64,000 nt of DNA from an uncultured Gemmatimonadota bacterium (GCA_902826615.1 CADEFN010000008.1:1-64000), one strand, 5' to 3'. Positions 6,988 to 15,843 are shown, counted from the first letter of the stretch. The notes: a model not told the origin generated them from the sequence alone. Numbers and translations are program-made.

Positions 6988-7070
6988 GCCTAACCCCCGG
7001 CTGCACTTGACCGGGCTTGGGGCGGGTCGGCTTTGTTTACGTGCCCGGCAAGTAAGCCGAAACGCTATGC
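6988..7070 (+). other. attC site 7, shortened and core-mutated
   Basis: R'' GCCTAAC at 6988-6994, and GCTATGC at 7064-7070 where other sites have GTTATGC. Both flanks align with attC 6: CGGCTGCACTTGACCGGGC on the left, and GGCGGGTCGGCTTTGTT plus GTGCCCGGCAAGTAAGCC on the right. About 40-50 bases of the central stem are missing. The changed crossover triplet (GTT to GCT) predicts an inactive site. It marks the distal end of the array. Confidence 0.7.
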
Positions 7071-7139
7071 AGTCTTCTTCTTGAGAGCCGTTGGATGTCG
7101 CGTCGTATCAGCTGGCGGAGCGTGCTAGCCACGCTCGCA

Positions 7140-8147
7140 CTAGTCCCAACGACCGCTCAGACGTACTTCGCACAACTCCGAGGGACGCGCCGGATCGTCG
7201 GCGTCGATCACCACCCAGAGTCGGCTTGCATCGTCGCTCGATAGCGCGAGTCCCTCCACCTTGTCGCGCACTACACGGCCACGCGCATCGGCAAGCCGAA
7301 CGTATCGTGGCTCTGTGGCATCGGTCATGACCCCGATGACAGAGCCCGCCACCTCGCCATCGGTTGACGCGTCCTCCGACGCTTCAGCGCTCGCGGTGAA
7401 GTAGATACGTCCCCCGCGCTCGGCGGCGTCGGTGAAGCCGAGGGCAATGCCATCGATTTCGCCAAGGGTGTATTGGACGATGTCGGTGGGTCTGGGCATC
7501 CTCGCCTCGTCGGGGTCGTCGAGCCAGCGCAGGAGGTCGTGAAGTGAGAGATCGCAGGTCGCATCGAGTGGCCGCGCTCCGTCACGTGCCTTTCCGTTGC
7601 CTCGACCAAAGATGCGCAGCCGATCTCCGATCGACACGACGCCTTCGATGTTCATGTCACTACCGGCAAACTCACGAACCGTCTCGAGATCTTCATAAAG
7701 CGCCGTGGCGTCCGTGAGATTCACGCGTGGACTTCGGCTGGACCAGCGGTCAACGCGCAGCACCTGGCGGCGCCGCCGCGTCGATCCCGAGCCAAAGGCC
7801 AGCAGCACCGGTCCGTGTGGCCCAGCCACCGAACAGCATGCCTCGAGGTCGAGCTTGAACTTCTTGTTGCCACGCCCGTCGTCGAATTGCCGGGCGTCAT
7901 CCTTGCCTGCCGGGAGCGTGACCGATTCCACTGCTCCCGATTCCGGATCCACAAGTGCAACGAAGTTGGCGTCGTCCTGGACGAGCGCCAGCCGTTCTCC
8001 TATCCACGCCATGCTCGACCCTGCCCGGACGTGGGTTGGGCGGTCGAGCGATGCGTCACCTCCCCCGGCATAAAACAGCGCTCGCCGCGAGATGATTCGC
8101 GCGTCGAGCGCTGAGTCTGCTGTTGCCCTTCTGACTTCTGTGCTCAC
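7140..8147 (-). CDS. Predicted beta-propeller protein
   Basis: A 335-residue protein without an obvious signal peptide. Repeated blade-like segments are visible (SSMAWIGERLALVQDD, SVAGPHGPVLLAFGSGST, MNIEGVVSIGDRLRIFGRG, GRIYFTASAEAS, VEGLALSSDDASRLWVVIDADDP). The NIEG-V...GDRL and KVEGLALS...LWVV-D-DDP pattern resembles phytase/esterase-like propellers often annotated as hypothetical. No catalytic assignment is made. It is the first ordinary chromosomal gene after the array, and its 3' end lies 69 bases from attC 7. Confidence 0.6.
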   Translation of the reverse strand: MSTEVRRATADSALDARIISRRALFYAGGGDASLDRPTHVRAGSSMAWIGERLALVQDDANFVALVDPESGAVESVTLPAGKDDARQFDDGRGNKKFKLDLEACCSVAGPHGPVLLAFGSGSTRRRRQVLRVDRWSSRSPRVNLTDATALYEDLETVREFAGSDMNIEGVVSIGDRLRIFGRGNGKARDGARPLDATCDLSLHDLLRWLDDPDEARMPRPTDIVQYTLGEIDGIALGFTDAAERGGRIYFTASAEASEDASTDGEVAGSVIGVMTDATEPRYVRLADARGRVVRDKVEGLALSSDDASRLWVVIDADDPARPSELCEVRLSGRWD

Positions 8148-8175
8148 GCTCCCTCGTTGCTCCCGTGTACCAACG

Positions 8176-9807
8176 CTACTGCGCGACGGGTTTCACCGTC
8201 GGGTACTTGATCCCCAGCTGCTCCAGGTACGTCTTGTACTTCGTGGGATCGTAGTAGAACTTCGCCATGGCCGGCCGGTACTTTGCCATGATGTCCTCGT
8301 TGAGCCAGATGGGGGGACCATCGTTAGGTCCGAGGAAGCTCTTGTACTTGGTGATTTTCGTCTGCTCGTTGCTGAAGTAGTCCCAGGCGTCGGCCACGAG
8401 CTTTGGTGTCAGCAGGATGTCGAGCAGGGTGAGGGCCTGCACCTTGGCCCCGGCCACGCCACCCTTGTGGGCAATCGGCGTGGCCATCGAGATCCCATTG
8501 GCCCAGTTGTGCCCTGGCAGCCCCGGAATGTTTGACGGATACCGCAGCGTGACCGTCGGCACGTTCCATGACACGTCTCCGATGTCATCGGAGCCACCAC
8601 CTAACGATCGGCTCTGATCGACCGGTCCTTCGAGGTTGCCGGGCAGGTCCACGAGTCCCGTTTCGGGGAAGTTCAATTCACGCTGGATGCCCTTGGCGAG
8701 GGCCTGATCGTTGGCGTCCCACTTGGGATTCCCCACTCTCTTGATGTTGTCATACGTTGCCGTCGCGATGGCCTTGTTGAAGTGACCACTCCACGCCGAG
8801 CCGAGGATCATGACAGTATCGAGCTGCGTGTCGGTCATCATCGCGGCGCCGCGCGCAATGCGTTTGGCCGCCTCGAAGTTGGACATCACGCGGTCATAGT
8901 CTCGCTCGCGAATGTAGAACCAGATGCTGGCCGTTTGGGGCACCACGTTCGGCTGGTCGCCGCCATCCTTGATCACGTAGTGCGAACGCTGCGCCGGCTC
9001 GAGGTGCTCGCGTTTGTACTCCCAGCCCTGACCCATCAGCATCACGGCGTCGAGTGCTGACTTGCCGCGCCATGGCGCGCCTGCCGCGTGGGCCGTCTGC
9101 CCCTTGAACTTGAAGAGCGCTGTCACGATGGCATTGGAACCCGACTGTCCCCACGACACACCGAGGTTGTTGCCCACGTGGGTGAACATTGCGACATCCA
9201 CGTCCTTGAAGACACCCGCTCGCACCAGGTGGGCCTTGCCGGCCACCTGCTCTTCGGCGACGCCGGGCCAGATCTTGAGCGTGCCCTGAATCTTGTCGCG
9301 CTCCATGATCTCCTTCACCACGAGCGCGGCGGCGATGTTCACGGCCTGACCCGAGTTGTGTCCTTCGCCGTGTCCCGGTGCACCAGGCACCATCGCCTCG
9401 AAGTACCCGAATGCCGGCTTCTGGCTCGACTGCGGGATACCGTCGATGTCCGAGCCTAACGCGATGACCGGTTTGCCCGAGCCCCAGGTTGCGACAAACG
9501 CGGTGGGCATTCCGGCCACACCACGCTCGACACGGAACCCGTTCTTTTCCAGCAATCCCGTGAGGTATTTGGACGTCTCGAACTCCTGCATGCCGAGTTC
9601 GCCGAACGAGTAGACCTGGTCGATGATTTCCTGAATCATCTTGGCGCGCTCATCAATCTTGATGAGTGCCTCGGCCTTGAGTTTCTCGAGCCGGGGATCG
9701 GGTTTTGGGGCCGCAGCCGACTTGGCTTGAGCCAGGGTGCCTGTGGGGAGGGCAAGAACGGCCATGGTGAGGGCCAGAACAGCGCGAAACGGTCGGGGCA
9801 TGGGCAT
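8176..9807 (-). CDS. Secreted M20-family amidohydrolase (AbgB-like), copy 1
   Basis: A 543-residue metallohydrolase resembling p-aminobenzoyl-glutamate hydrolase subunit B. The start at 9807 gives a signal peptide (MPMPRPFRAVLALTMAVLAL up to LAQA), so it is exported; a longer frame to 9888 adds a non-conserved extension. Motifs include LGSDIDGIP, GAPGHGEGHNSGQAVN, WPGVAEEQ with the catalytic Glu pair, KFKGQTAHAAGAPWRGKSALDAV (dimerisation domain) and PGLPGHNW near the C-terminus. AbgB has HGCGHN where this protein has HGEGHN, so a metal ligand appears to be Glu instead of Cys. Probable role: cleaving amide or peptide-like substrates in the periplasm. A close paralogue lies at 11793-13394. Confidence 0.85.
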   Translation of the reverse strand: MPMPRPFRAVLALTMAVLALPTGTLAQAKSAAAPKPDPRLEKLKAEALIKIDERAKMIQEIIDQVYSFGELGMQEFETSKYLTGLLEKNGFRVERGVAGMPTAFVATWGSGKPVIALGSDIDGIPQSSQKPAFGYFEAMVPGAPGHGEGHNSGQAVNIAAALVVKEIMERDKIQGTLKIWPGVAEEQVAGKAHLVRAGVFKDVDVAMFTHVGNNLGVSWGQSGSNAIVTALFKFKGQTAHAAGAPWRGKSALDAVMLMGQGWEYKREHLEPAQRSHYVIKDGGDQPNVVPQTASIWFYIRERDYDRVMSNFEAAKRIARGAAMMTDTQLDTVMILGSAWSGHFNKAIATATYDNIKRVGNPKWDANDQALAKGIQRELNFPETGLVDLPGNLEGPVDQSRSLGGGSDDIGDVSWNVPTVTLRYPSNIPGLPGHNWANGISMATPIAHKGGVAGAKVQALTLLDILLTPKLVADAWDYFSNEQTKITKYKSFLGPNDGPPIWLNEDIMAKYRPAMAKFYYDPTKYKTYLEQLGIKYPTVKPVAQ

Positions 9808-10004
9808 GGTGTGCGAAGATTCGGCGATGGGTACACCCGCTACGGAGCGGGCGGCCGCAACGTTGGCGCGCGCAACGTCTCGGGGCAAGGCGACACGACC
9901 CGCCCACCCGGCGGGTTAGGACTCGATTAAGCCGGGCGCGCACACATTGCGCCCCCCGGATCCGGTCCCGAGAGTGTAGCGCGTCCAAACCCGGGAGAGC
10001 AGGC

Positions 10005-11222
10005 ATGCGCCTTCAGGTCGTTGCCGCGCTGACCCTCGCGGCCCTCACCTCGCCGGCGATGTCGGCCCAGGAGGTCCGTGACAGCGCCGGTGGAAAACTC
10101 GTTAGGTACGGGTCGGCGGCTCGGCCATCCGGTCGCTGGGTGATGGACACCGTTCCGCAGTTTGCCGTGGGAGGGACCCAGGGGACCGGTCCGGCCGAAC
10201 TCGCTCGCGTGATTGCCGTGGTCAGACTTTCGAATGGCCGCGTTGCCGTGGCAACCAGGGCCTCCAACGAGCTGCGGTACTTTGCGCCAGACGGTCGGCA
10301 CGTCGCAACGGTGGGGCGGCGAGGGCAGGGCCCGGGAGAGTTCGACCAAATGGTGGAGGTCCATCGGTCCGCAGACACTCTCGCGGTGACGGATCGATCA
10401 GGGCGGCTTCAGTTTTTCTCCCCGGCGGGCGTACTGCTGCGGGGATACACTCGGGCGAGCTACCCTGGCGCATCCGTTTTCGGTTGGGCCGGCACCCTGC
10501 CTGGTGGCGTATCATTGCTGCGGGCGCTCGACCCCCCGACCGACACCACGGGAGAGGAGGTAACGGCCACCATGTCGTTTGTTGCGCGTCCGGCCGCGTC
10601 TGACTCCCTCCGTTGGGTTGCCCGTTTCCCGTATGTGCGCACAAGGCGCATGTCGGGCGCTGTCAGCGCCGGGCAGCGTGGTTTTTCGCCGCTCTGGCTA
10701 GGCGGGATGCTCAAGGCCGTCGTGACCGGCACCAGGTTGTGCGCGGGAGACCTGGACGTGTGGGCAGTCACGTGCCTGAGCGCCGATGGTCAGTTGATCT
10801 GGCGCACAAGCCGGGCGGTGCCCAGGCGACCCGTCGGTGACAGGGAGCGGCGACGATTCGAACAGGTGTTTCGGGAGAACGTCGGCAAGGGAATGCCCCC
10901 GGCCCAGCTGGAGGCTACGCTGCGAACTTTTGCCTTCGCCGAATATCAAGCCCCGATCGGACGCGTGGTGCCGGGTGCTGCGGGCGAAGTGTGGGTCGCA
11001 GAGTTCCGCATCGAAGACGAGGTGCCTCGCGGTGATGGGGAGTTCCCCTCGCCAGGGACCGCATCGCGCTGGAGTGTGCTTGGCTCAGACGGCCGGTGGC
11101 TGGCCGATGTCTCATTGCCCGCCCGGTTTGCGCTGATGGACGCCGGGCGAGACTACGTCGCTGGCGTGCGTCGAGACGAGGACGACGTGGAGCAGGTGGT
11201 CGTGTATCGACTGCGTCGTTAG
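10005..11222 (+). CDS. Secreted six-bladed beta-propeller protein
   Basis: A 405-residue protein with a signal peptide (residues 1-21, ending MSAQ). NHL-like repeats follow: GRVAVATRASNELRYFAPDGRHVATVGRRGQGPGEF and DTLAVTDRSGRLQFFSPAGVLLRGY are typical blades. Later blades are more divergent and end in WSVLGSDGRWLADVSLP. Such proteins are abundant in Gemmatimonadota and their roles are unknown; ligand or protein binding at the cell surface is plausible. It is divergent from copy 1 of the amidohydrolase (197-base gap) and convergent with the CBS gene, its stop overlapping that stop inside a CGTTAGGC word. Confidence 0.75.
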   Translation: MRLQVVAALTLAALTSPAMSAQEVRDSAGGKLVRYGSAARPSGRWVMDTVPQFAVGGTQGTGPAELARVIAVVRLSNGRVAVATRASNELRYFAPDGRHVATVGRRGQGPGEFDQMVEVHRSADTLAVTDRSGRLQFFSPAGVLLRGYTRASYPGASVFGWAGTLPGGVSLLRALDPPTDTTGEEVTATMSFVARPAASDSLRWVARFPYVRTRRMSGAVSAGQRGFSPLWLGGMLKAVVTGTRLCAGDLDVWAVTCLSADGQLIWRTSRAVPRRPVGDRERRRFEQVFRENVGKGMPPAQLEATLRTFAFAEYQAPIGRVVPGAAGEVWVAEFRIEDEVPRGDGEFPSPGTASRWSVLGSDGRWLADVSLPARFALMDAGRDYVAGVRRDEDDVEQVVVYRLRR

Positions 11223-11656
11223 GCTGCCGCAGTCGCGCTTCTCGGCTGACTGAGATGGTGGCGCTCCAGCATGGCGACCAGGTTGCTGGCCGTGACAAGC
11301 CCGGCAACACGCTCTCCGTCCACGACCGGAAGGCAGGTAATCCCGTGCTCGCTCATGAGCTGCGCCGCATGCCACACACGGCTTTCCGTGGTGACCGACG
11401 GGGTGTCCGGCACAATGGCGTTTGACACCGGAGTGGACGCGAACCGGCGGTCGCGCTCGGCACGCGGGAGCGTCTCGTCTGGAGGAACCGCTGTCTGGAT
11501 CGACTCGCGCGTGAGCACCCCGACGTAGTTGCCGGCAGAGTCAACCACTGGCAGGTGATTGAGGTGCGCCCAGTCCATGATCGAACGGGCGGCGGCAAGT
11601 TTCTTGTCCACACGAATGGTGGGGACATTCTTGAGCATGGCTTCACGGACCAGCAT
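11219..11656 (-). CDS. CBS-domain pair protein
   Basis: A 145-residue protein made of two CBS domains (about residues 2-60 and 75-135) with the usual V-D-AGNYVGVLTRESI and VVDGERVAGLVTASNLV signatures. CBS pairs bind adenosine nucleotides and act as energy or ligand sensors, here as a stand-alone module. The start MLVREAM at 11656 matches where CBS proteins normally begin; a longer frame to 11719 adds an unlikely extension. Its stop codon overlaps the stop of the convergent propeller gene. Confidence 0.88.
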   Translation of the reverse strand: MLVREAMLKNVPTIRVDKKLAAARSIMDWAHLNHLPVVDSAGNYVGVLTRESIQTAVPPDETLPRAERDRRFASTPVSNAIVPDTPSVTTESRVWHAAQLMSEHGITCLPVVDGERVAGLVTASNLVAMLERHHLSQPRSATAAA

Positions 11657-11792
11657 GGCGTGACCTGGGAACGGGGTTGCTTTGTGGGATGCATCACAAA
11701 GCTTCGGCCGCCACGGCATTCTCTGAAGGGGGAGTTTCCCGACACTCCCCCCGGGCCATTTCCGGCCCCCGCCTCGCCAGCGTGTCGTCGCC

Positions 11793-13394
11793 CTACTGGG
11801 CGACCGGTTTCAGCGTCGGGTACTTGATGCCGAGCTGTTCCAGGTAGGTCCGGTACTTGGAGGGATCGTAGTAGAACTTCCGCATTTCGGGGCGGTACCG
11901 TGCCATGATGTCAGCGTTGAGCCAGACGGGCGGACCATCGTTAGGCCCGAGGAACGACTTGTACTTGGTCACCCGGGTCTGGTCGTCGGTGAAGTACTTC
12001 CATGCCGATGCCACGTGGGTCGGGGTCACCATGAGATCCAGCAGGGTGAGCGCCTGCACCTTGGCGCCGGCCAGGGCTCCCTTGTGGGCGATCGGGGTGG
12101 CCATGGCAATCGTGTTGGCCCAGTTGTGGCCGGGGAGTCCGGGGATGTTGGAGGGGTAGTTGAGTGTCACCGTCGGCACATTCCAGGAGACGTCGCCGAT
12201 GTCGTCCGATCCCCCGAAGACCACGCCGTCCGGCGCGGGACCCTGCAGGTCCTTGCTGGTCTGGGTCAGCAGTCCGGTTTCGGGGAATGACAGCTCTCGC
12301 TGCAGTGCTTTGGCCAATCCCTGATCGTCGGCGTCCCACACCGGGAGCCCGACACGCTGGATGTTGGCATGTGTTACTTCGGCGATCGGCTTGTTGAAGT
12401 GGATGTCCCACGCCGAGCCGAGCATAAGCACGGTGTCGAGCTGCGTGTCGGTCATCATGGCAGCGCCGCGTGCGACACGCTTGGCGGTCTCGAAGTTGCG
12501 CATCACATTTTCGTAATTGCGCTCGCGGAAGTAGTACCAGATGCTGGCCGTTTGTGGCACCACGTTCGGCTGATCGCCGCCGTCCTTGATGACGTAGTGT
12601 GATCGCTGGACCGGCTCGAGGTGTTCGCGCCGGTACTCCCAGCCCTGCGCCATGAGCATGACGGCGTCGAGTGCCGACTTGCCACGCCATGGAGCACCGG
12701 CCGCGTGGGCCGTCTGGCCTTTGAAGCGGAACTCGGCCGACACCATGGCCAGGGCTCCCGAGCCACCCCACGACACCTGGAGGTTGTTCCCCACGTGAGT
12801 GAAGAGCGCGGCGTCGACGTCCTTGAACACGCCGGCGCGCACGAGATGTGCCTTGCCTGCCAGCTGTTCTTCAGCCACACCGGGCCAGAGCATCAGGGTG
12901 CCCGGGATCTTCTCCCGCTCCATGATTTCCTTGACGCTGATGGCGGCGACGATGTTCACCGCCTGCCCCGAGTTGTGCCCTTCGCCATGCCCCGGCGCTC
13001 CGGTGACCATCGCTTCGCGGAAGCCGTAGGCGGGTTTCTGGTTGGCCTGGGGAATGCCGTCGATATCGGAGCCTAACGAGATGACGGGCTTGCCGCTGCC
13101 CCATTTCGCAATCCAGGCGGTGGGCATGCCGGCGGTGCCGCGCTCGACGGTGAAGCCGTGTTGCTCGAGGATGCCCGTGAGGTATTTCGAGGTCTCGACC
13201 TCCTGGAACCCCAGCTCGCCAAATGAGAAGAGCATGTCGACGATTTCCTGCACCATCTTCGCACGCCCTTCGACCTTGGCGAGCACCTCGGTCTTGAACT
13301 TCTCGAGGCGTGGATCGGCGGCCACCCGGGGCTGAGCAATCGCCGGGGTGGCGAGGAGAGAGAGACAGAGGGCGAAACGCAGCGAACGGCGCAT
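11793..13394 (-). CDS. Secreted M20-family amidohydrolase (AbgB-like), copy 2
   Basis: A 533-residue paralogue of the protein at 8176-9807, nearly collinear with it. It has the same signal peptide pattern (MRRSLRFALCLSLLATPAIA-Q), LGSDIDGIP, GAPGHGEGHNSGQAVN, WPGVAEEQ, QTAHAAGAPWRGKSALDAV and the ending GIKYPTLKPVAQ. It too carries Glu in place of the AbgB Cys. The start at 13394 was chosen for the signal peptide. Two copies about 2 kb apart suggest duplication with possible division of substrate range. Confidence 0.85.
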   Translation of the reverse strand: MRRSLRFALCLSLLATPAIAQPRVAADPRLEKFKTEVLAKVEGRAKMVQEIVDMLFSFGELGFQEVETSKYLTGILEQHGFTVERGTAGMPTAWIAKWGSGKPVISLGSDIDGIPQANQKPAYGFREAMVTGAPGHGEGHNSGQAVNIVAAISVKEIMEREKIPGTLMLWPGVAEEQLAGKAHLVRAGVFKDVDAALFTHVGNNLQVSWGGSGALAMVSAEFRFKGQTAHAAGAPWRGKSALDAVMLMAQGWEYRREHLEPVQRSHYVIKDGGDQPNVVPQTASIWYYFRERNYENVMRNFETAKRVARGAAMMTDTQLDTVLMLGSAWDIHFNKPIAEVTHANIQRVGLPVWDADDQGLAKALQRELSFPETGLLTQTSKDLQGPAPDGVVFGGSDDIGDVSWNVPTVTLNYPSNIPGLPGHNWANTIAMATPIAHKGALAGAKVQALTLLDLMVTPTHVASAWKYFTDDQTRVTKYKSFLGPNDGPPVWLNADIMARYRPEMRKFYYDPSKYRTYLEQLGIKYPTLKPVAQ

Positions 13395-13512
13395 GTGGGG
13401 CGGGGCAGAGGGGTCGGCGTGCGGCGACATAAGTAGCCCCACGGCAAGAGAGTCGGTAGCCCCATTTTCACCGCACTTCGTCGCGTCTGCCCTCTACCAT
13501 CTACCCTCTACC

Positions 13513-13905
13513 CTACCGCTCCCGCACCACCTTCGCACCCCACGGGCAGAACTGCTTCACCGAGCCGAACCAGTAGCTCTTGTCCGCCTCCACCATGCTC
13601 GGTCGCCCGTCACAGAGTTCGATCGCGAGGTCGGGGGCCTCCACGGTCTGCGGATCCAGATGCCATCCCCAGGCGCTGTTAAAGCCCCCATCGCCCGCGA
13701 GAAGCCGACCGGTAACAACTCCTCGATTCCCACTCCGGAGGCGGGCACGCAACCCCTCGGCCTGCGCCACCGTGGCCACCCGCACGGTGAATATCTCCGT
13801 AGAGACCTCGATGTCGAATTGCGCGACAAAGGCGGTGTCAGGTTCAGTCGGTGTGCTGCACGCTGCCGCCAGGATCATTCCAGTCATCAGGTAACGAAAC
13901 CGCAT
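13513..13905 (-). CDS. BP74-like lipoprotein
   Basis: A 130-residue lipoprotein with signal MRFRYLMTGMILAAAC (lipobox LAAAC). A clear GGAGGGG ribosome binding site a few bases before the ATG at 13905 decides the start. The mature part (FVAQFDIEVSTEIFTVRV, then AWGWHLDPQTVEAPDLAIEL, CDGRPSMVE and FCPWGAKVVRE) matches the small domain known from BP74-related proteins, including its paired cysteines. Function is unknown; it is probably an envelope-attached beta-rich domain. Confidence 0.7.
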   Translation of the reverse strand: MRFRYLMTGMILAAACSTPTEPDTAFVAQFDIEVSTEIFTVRVATVAQAEGLRARLRSGNRGVVTGRLLAGDGGFNSAWGWHLDPQTVEAPDLAIELCDGRPSMVEADKSYWFGSVKQFCPWGAKVVRER

Positions 13906-14171
13906 TATCCCCTCCTCACTTCTGTATGTGACCAAACGTGTCGCTGCAGCCGGGTTTGGCCGGCGCTGCGCTGTGTACGGGAAAGACACACTGGTGCTGG
14001 AACGCCCCTGATCAAGGCCAGTCCCGGAGGGCCTCGATCCCGTTCCGTCGATCAATGTGTCATCGGAACATCGGATGTGGACGTAAACGTTTACACCGCA
14101 ACTATCTGCCGTTGCCCGCGTCAGGCTGACAGGGGCAGATTTACCCAACTACATATCTCCCAAAAAACCCC

Positions 14172-14744
14172 GTGAAAACTCTCGCTGGAATCCTGGCCTT
14201 TTCTGCTGCCGCCGCGCTGCCCGTGGCCGCGCAGACCAACCTCAAGTCGGCTGCTTCCACTCGCGCGACTATCGAAGTCACGCTGGCCCCGCCTCGGGTG
14301 CAGGGACAGCCCGCTCCGACTCCGGCGAAGATCAAGATCGACTACGGCCAGCCGCATGCCCGTGGGCGCGTTGTTGCGGGTGCCCTCGCCGACGATCTCG
14401 GCAAGGTCTGGCGTCTTGGGGCGAATACCTCCACGACCATGACGACCGATGTGGACCTCGTCATCGGCGGTGTCGCCGTCCCCAAGGGTTCCTACTCCCT
14501 GTATGCCGAGACCACGCCGGCAGGCGCCTGGAAGCTGATCATCAACAAGAACACCGGGCAGTGGGGCACTGAGTATCTCGCCGACAAGGACCTCGCTCGG
14601 GTCGCCCTCACCGCAAAAACCCTTTCCGCGCCGGTCGAGTCGTTTTCGATGTGGCTGGTTCCTGGCGCCGACGGTGCCGCCAAGGGCGATCTGCGCTTTG
14701 CGTGGGGCACTCGTGAGTTCACCACCACCTGGGCCGTGAAGTAA
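14172..14744 (+). CDS. DUF2911 secreted protein
   Basis: A 190-residue protein with a GTG start and signal peptide (MKTLAGILAFSAAAALPVAA-Q). The DUF2911 signature is present: IKIDYGQPHARGR, LGKVWRLGANTSTTMTTDVDL, VPKGSYSLYAE, and W-LIINKNTGQWGTEY. DUF2911 proteins are secreted or periplasmic, common in Bacteroidota and Gemmatimonadota, and of unknown function. No ribosome binding site is obvious. It ends five bases before the transaldolase start, so it may be cotranscribed. Confidence 0.85.
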   Translation: MKTLAGILAFSAAAALPVAAQTNLKSAASTRATIEVTLAPPRVQGQPAPTPAKIKIDYGQPHARGRVVAGALADDLGKVWRLGANTSTTMTTDVDLVIGGVAVPKGSYSLYAETTPAGAWKLIINKNTGQWGTEYLADKDLARVALTAKTLSAPVESFSMWLVPGADGAAKGDLRFAWGTREFTTTWAVK

Positions 14745-14748
14745 CCAC

Positions 14749-15843
14749 ATGAATCCTCGCTTCCGTGACCTGCTGGCGGCCGGCCAATCGGTGTGGCTGG
14801 ACTACATCGACCGGCGCATGTTCGCCGATGGTTCGCTCGATCGCCTGATTGCCGAGGGACTTCGGGGCATGACCTCGAACCCCACGATCTTCGAGAAGGC
14901 GCTGGCGGAGAGCTCGGCCTACGACGCGCAGGTCGCGGGAGCACCGGAGGAATTGGCACCGGGCGCATTGTTCGAATTGCTCGAAACTGAGGACGTTCGC
15001 CGGGCCTGCGATGCCTTTGCCGGTGTCTACACGGCCTCACGCGGCGACGATGGATATGTCTCCATCGAGGTGTCTCCCGACGTGGCCAACGATGCGCAGG
15101 GTACCATCGACGAGGCGCGCCGCCTCTGGGCTGCGGTGGATCGACCTAACGTGATGGTGAAAGTGCCGGGAACAACCGAGGGCGCGCGCGCTGTGCGCAC
15201 GCTCATTCGTGAAGGGATCAACGTCAACGTCACGCTGCTCTTTGCGATCGCCGCACATGATCGGGTGATCGAGGCGTACCTCGGTGGACTCGAGGATCGG
15301 CTCGCCGCCGGACATCCGATTGATGGTGTGGCATCGGTGGCGTCATTTTTTGTGAGCCGCGTGGATTCCGAGATTGACAAGCGGCTCGACGCCATCGGGG
15401 GCTCTGCAACAGAGCTCAAGGGCCAGGCCGCCATCGCCAACGCCCAGCTGGCCTATCGCTTGTTTGCCACCCGTTTTGCCGGGCCACGCTGGGATGCACT
15501 CGCCGCGCGTGGAGCCCGTGTGCAGCGGCCGCTTTGGGCCAGCACCAGCACCAAGAACCCGGCCTATCGCGACGTGTTGTATGTCGAGACGCTCATCGGC
15601 CCGCACACGGTCAACACCATGCCGCCCGCCACGCTTGATGCCTTCCGCGATCATGGGGAGTCGGCACGGACAGTCGATGCGGGGTACGCCAGGGCCGAGG
15701 CCACCATCGCGGCGCTCGCGGCGCAGGGCATTCACCTCGACGAGGTGACAGACAAACTTTTGCGTGAAGGGCTGGCCTCATTCCAGAAGTCCTTTGATAC
15801 GCTGATCGCCGGCCTCGAGCGGAAGCGCGCGCAGGTCGTGTAG
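14749..15843 (+). CDS. tal: Transaldolase
   Basis: A 364-residue enzyme of the pentose phosphate pathway, transferring dihydroxyacetone units between sugar phosphates. TSNPTIFEKALAESSAYD lies near residue 42, and the Schiff-base lysine is in NVMVKVPGTTEG (about residue 140). N-V-TLLFAI and SVASFFVSRVDSEID follow, then the WASTSTKNPAYRDVLYVETL and NTMPPATLDAF blocks. This long bacterial form fits the family. It starts a run of central carbon genes with pyk, pgi and an aldolase. Confidence 0.95.
   Translation: MNPRFRDLLAAGQSVWLDYIDRRMFADGSLDRLIAEGLRGMTSNPTIFEKALAESSAYDAQVAGAPEELAPGALFELLETEDVRRACDAFAGVYTASRGDDGYVSIEVSPDVANDAQGTIDEARRLWAAVDRPNVMVKVPGTTEGARAVRTLIREGINVNVTLLFAIAAHDRVIEAYLGGLEDRLAAGHPIDGVASVASFFVSRVDSEIDKRLDAIGGSATELKGQAAIANAQLAYRLFATRFAGPRWDALAARGARVQRPLWASTSTKNPAYRDVLYVETLIGPHTVNTMPPATLDAFRDHGESARTVDAGYARAEATIAALAAQGIHLDEVTDKLLREGLASFQKSFDTLIAGLERKRAQVV

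Larger units (their letters stand above)
15..7070 (+). mobile_element. Chromosomal integron cassette array (distal part)
   Basis: Seven attC-like sites alternate with short ORFs that all read on the + strand, and most ORFs end just before the next site. Each site opens with an RYYYAAC-like heptamer and closes with a GTTRRRY-like heptamer 83-197 bp later, with nested imperfect inverted repeats between. This is the known architecture of integron gene cassettes. Several sites share an internal core (GGC-GG-CC, CCCGCCCGG and its complement), as expected for a sedentary chromosomal array. Inferred cassettes run 206-1310, 1311-2199, 2200-2897, 2898-3768, 3769-4694 and 4695-7064; the last holds two ORFs and an IS. 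No intI or attI is visible. Since ORFs point away from attI, both should lie left of base 1. From 7140 on the genes are ordinary chromosomal ones. Confidence 0.85.

Noticed and set aside
1-7070. Integron integrase within the window
   Set aside because: No tyrosine recombinase motifs (R...HxxR...Y) are present in any frame of this region. If it exists, it lies left of the window.
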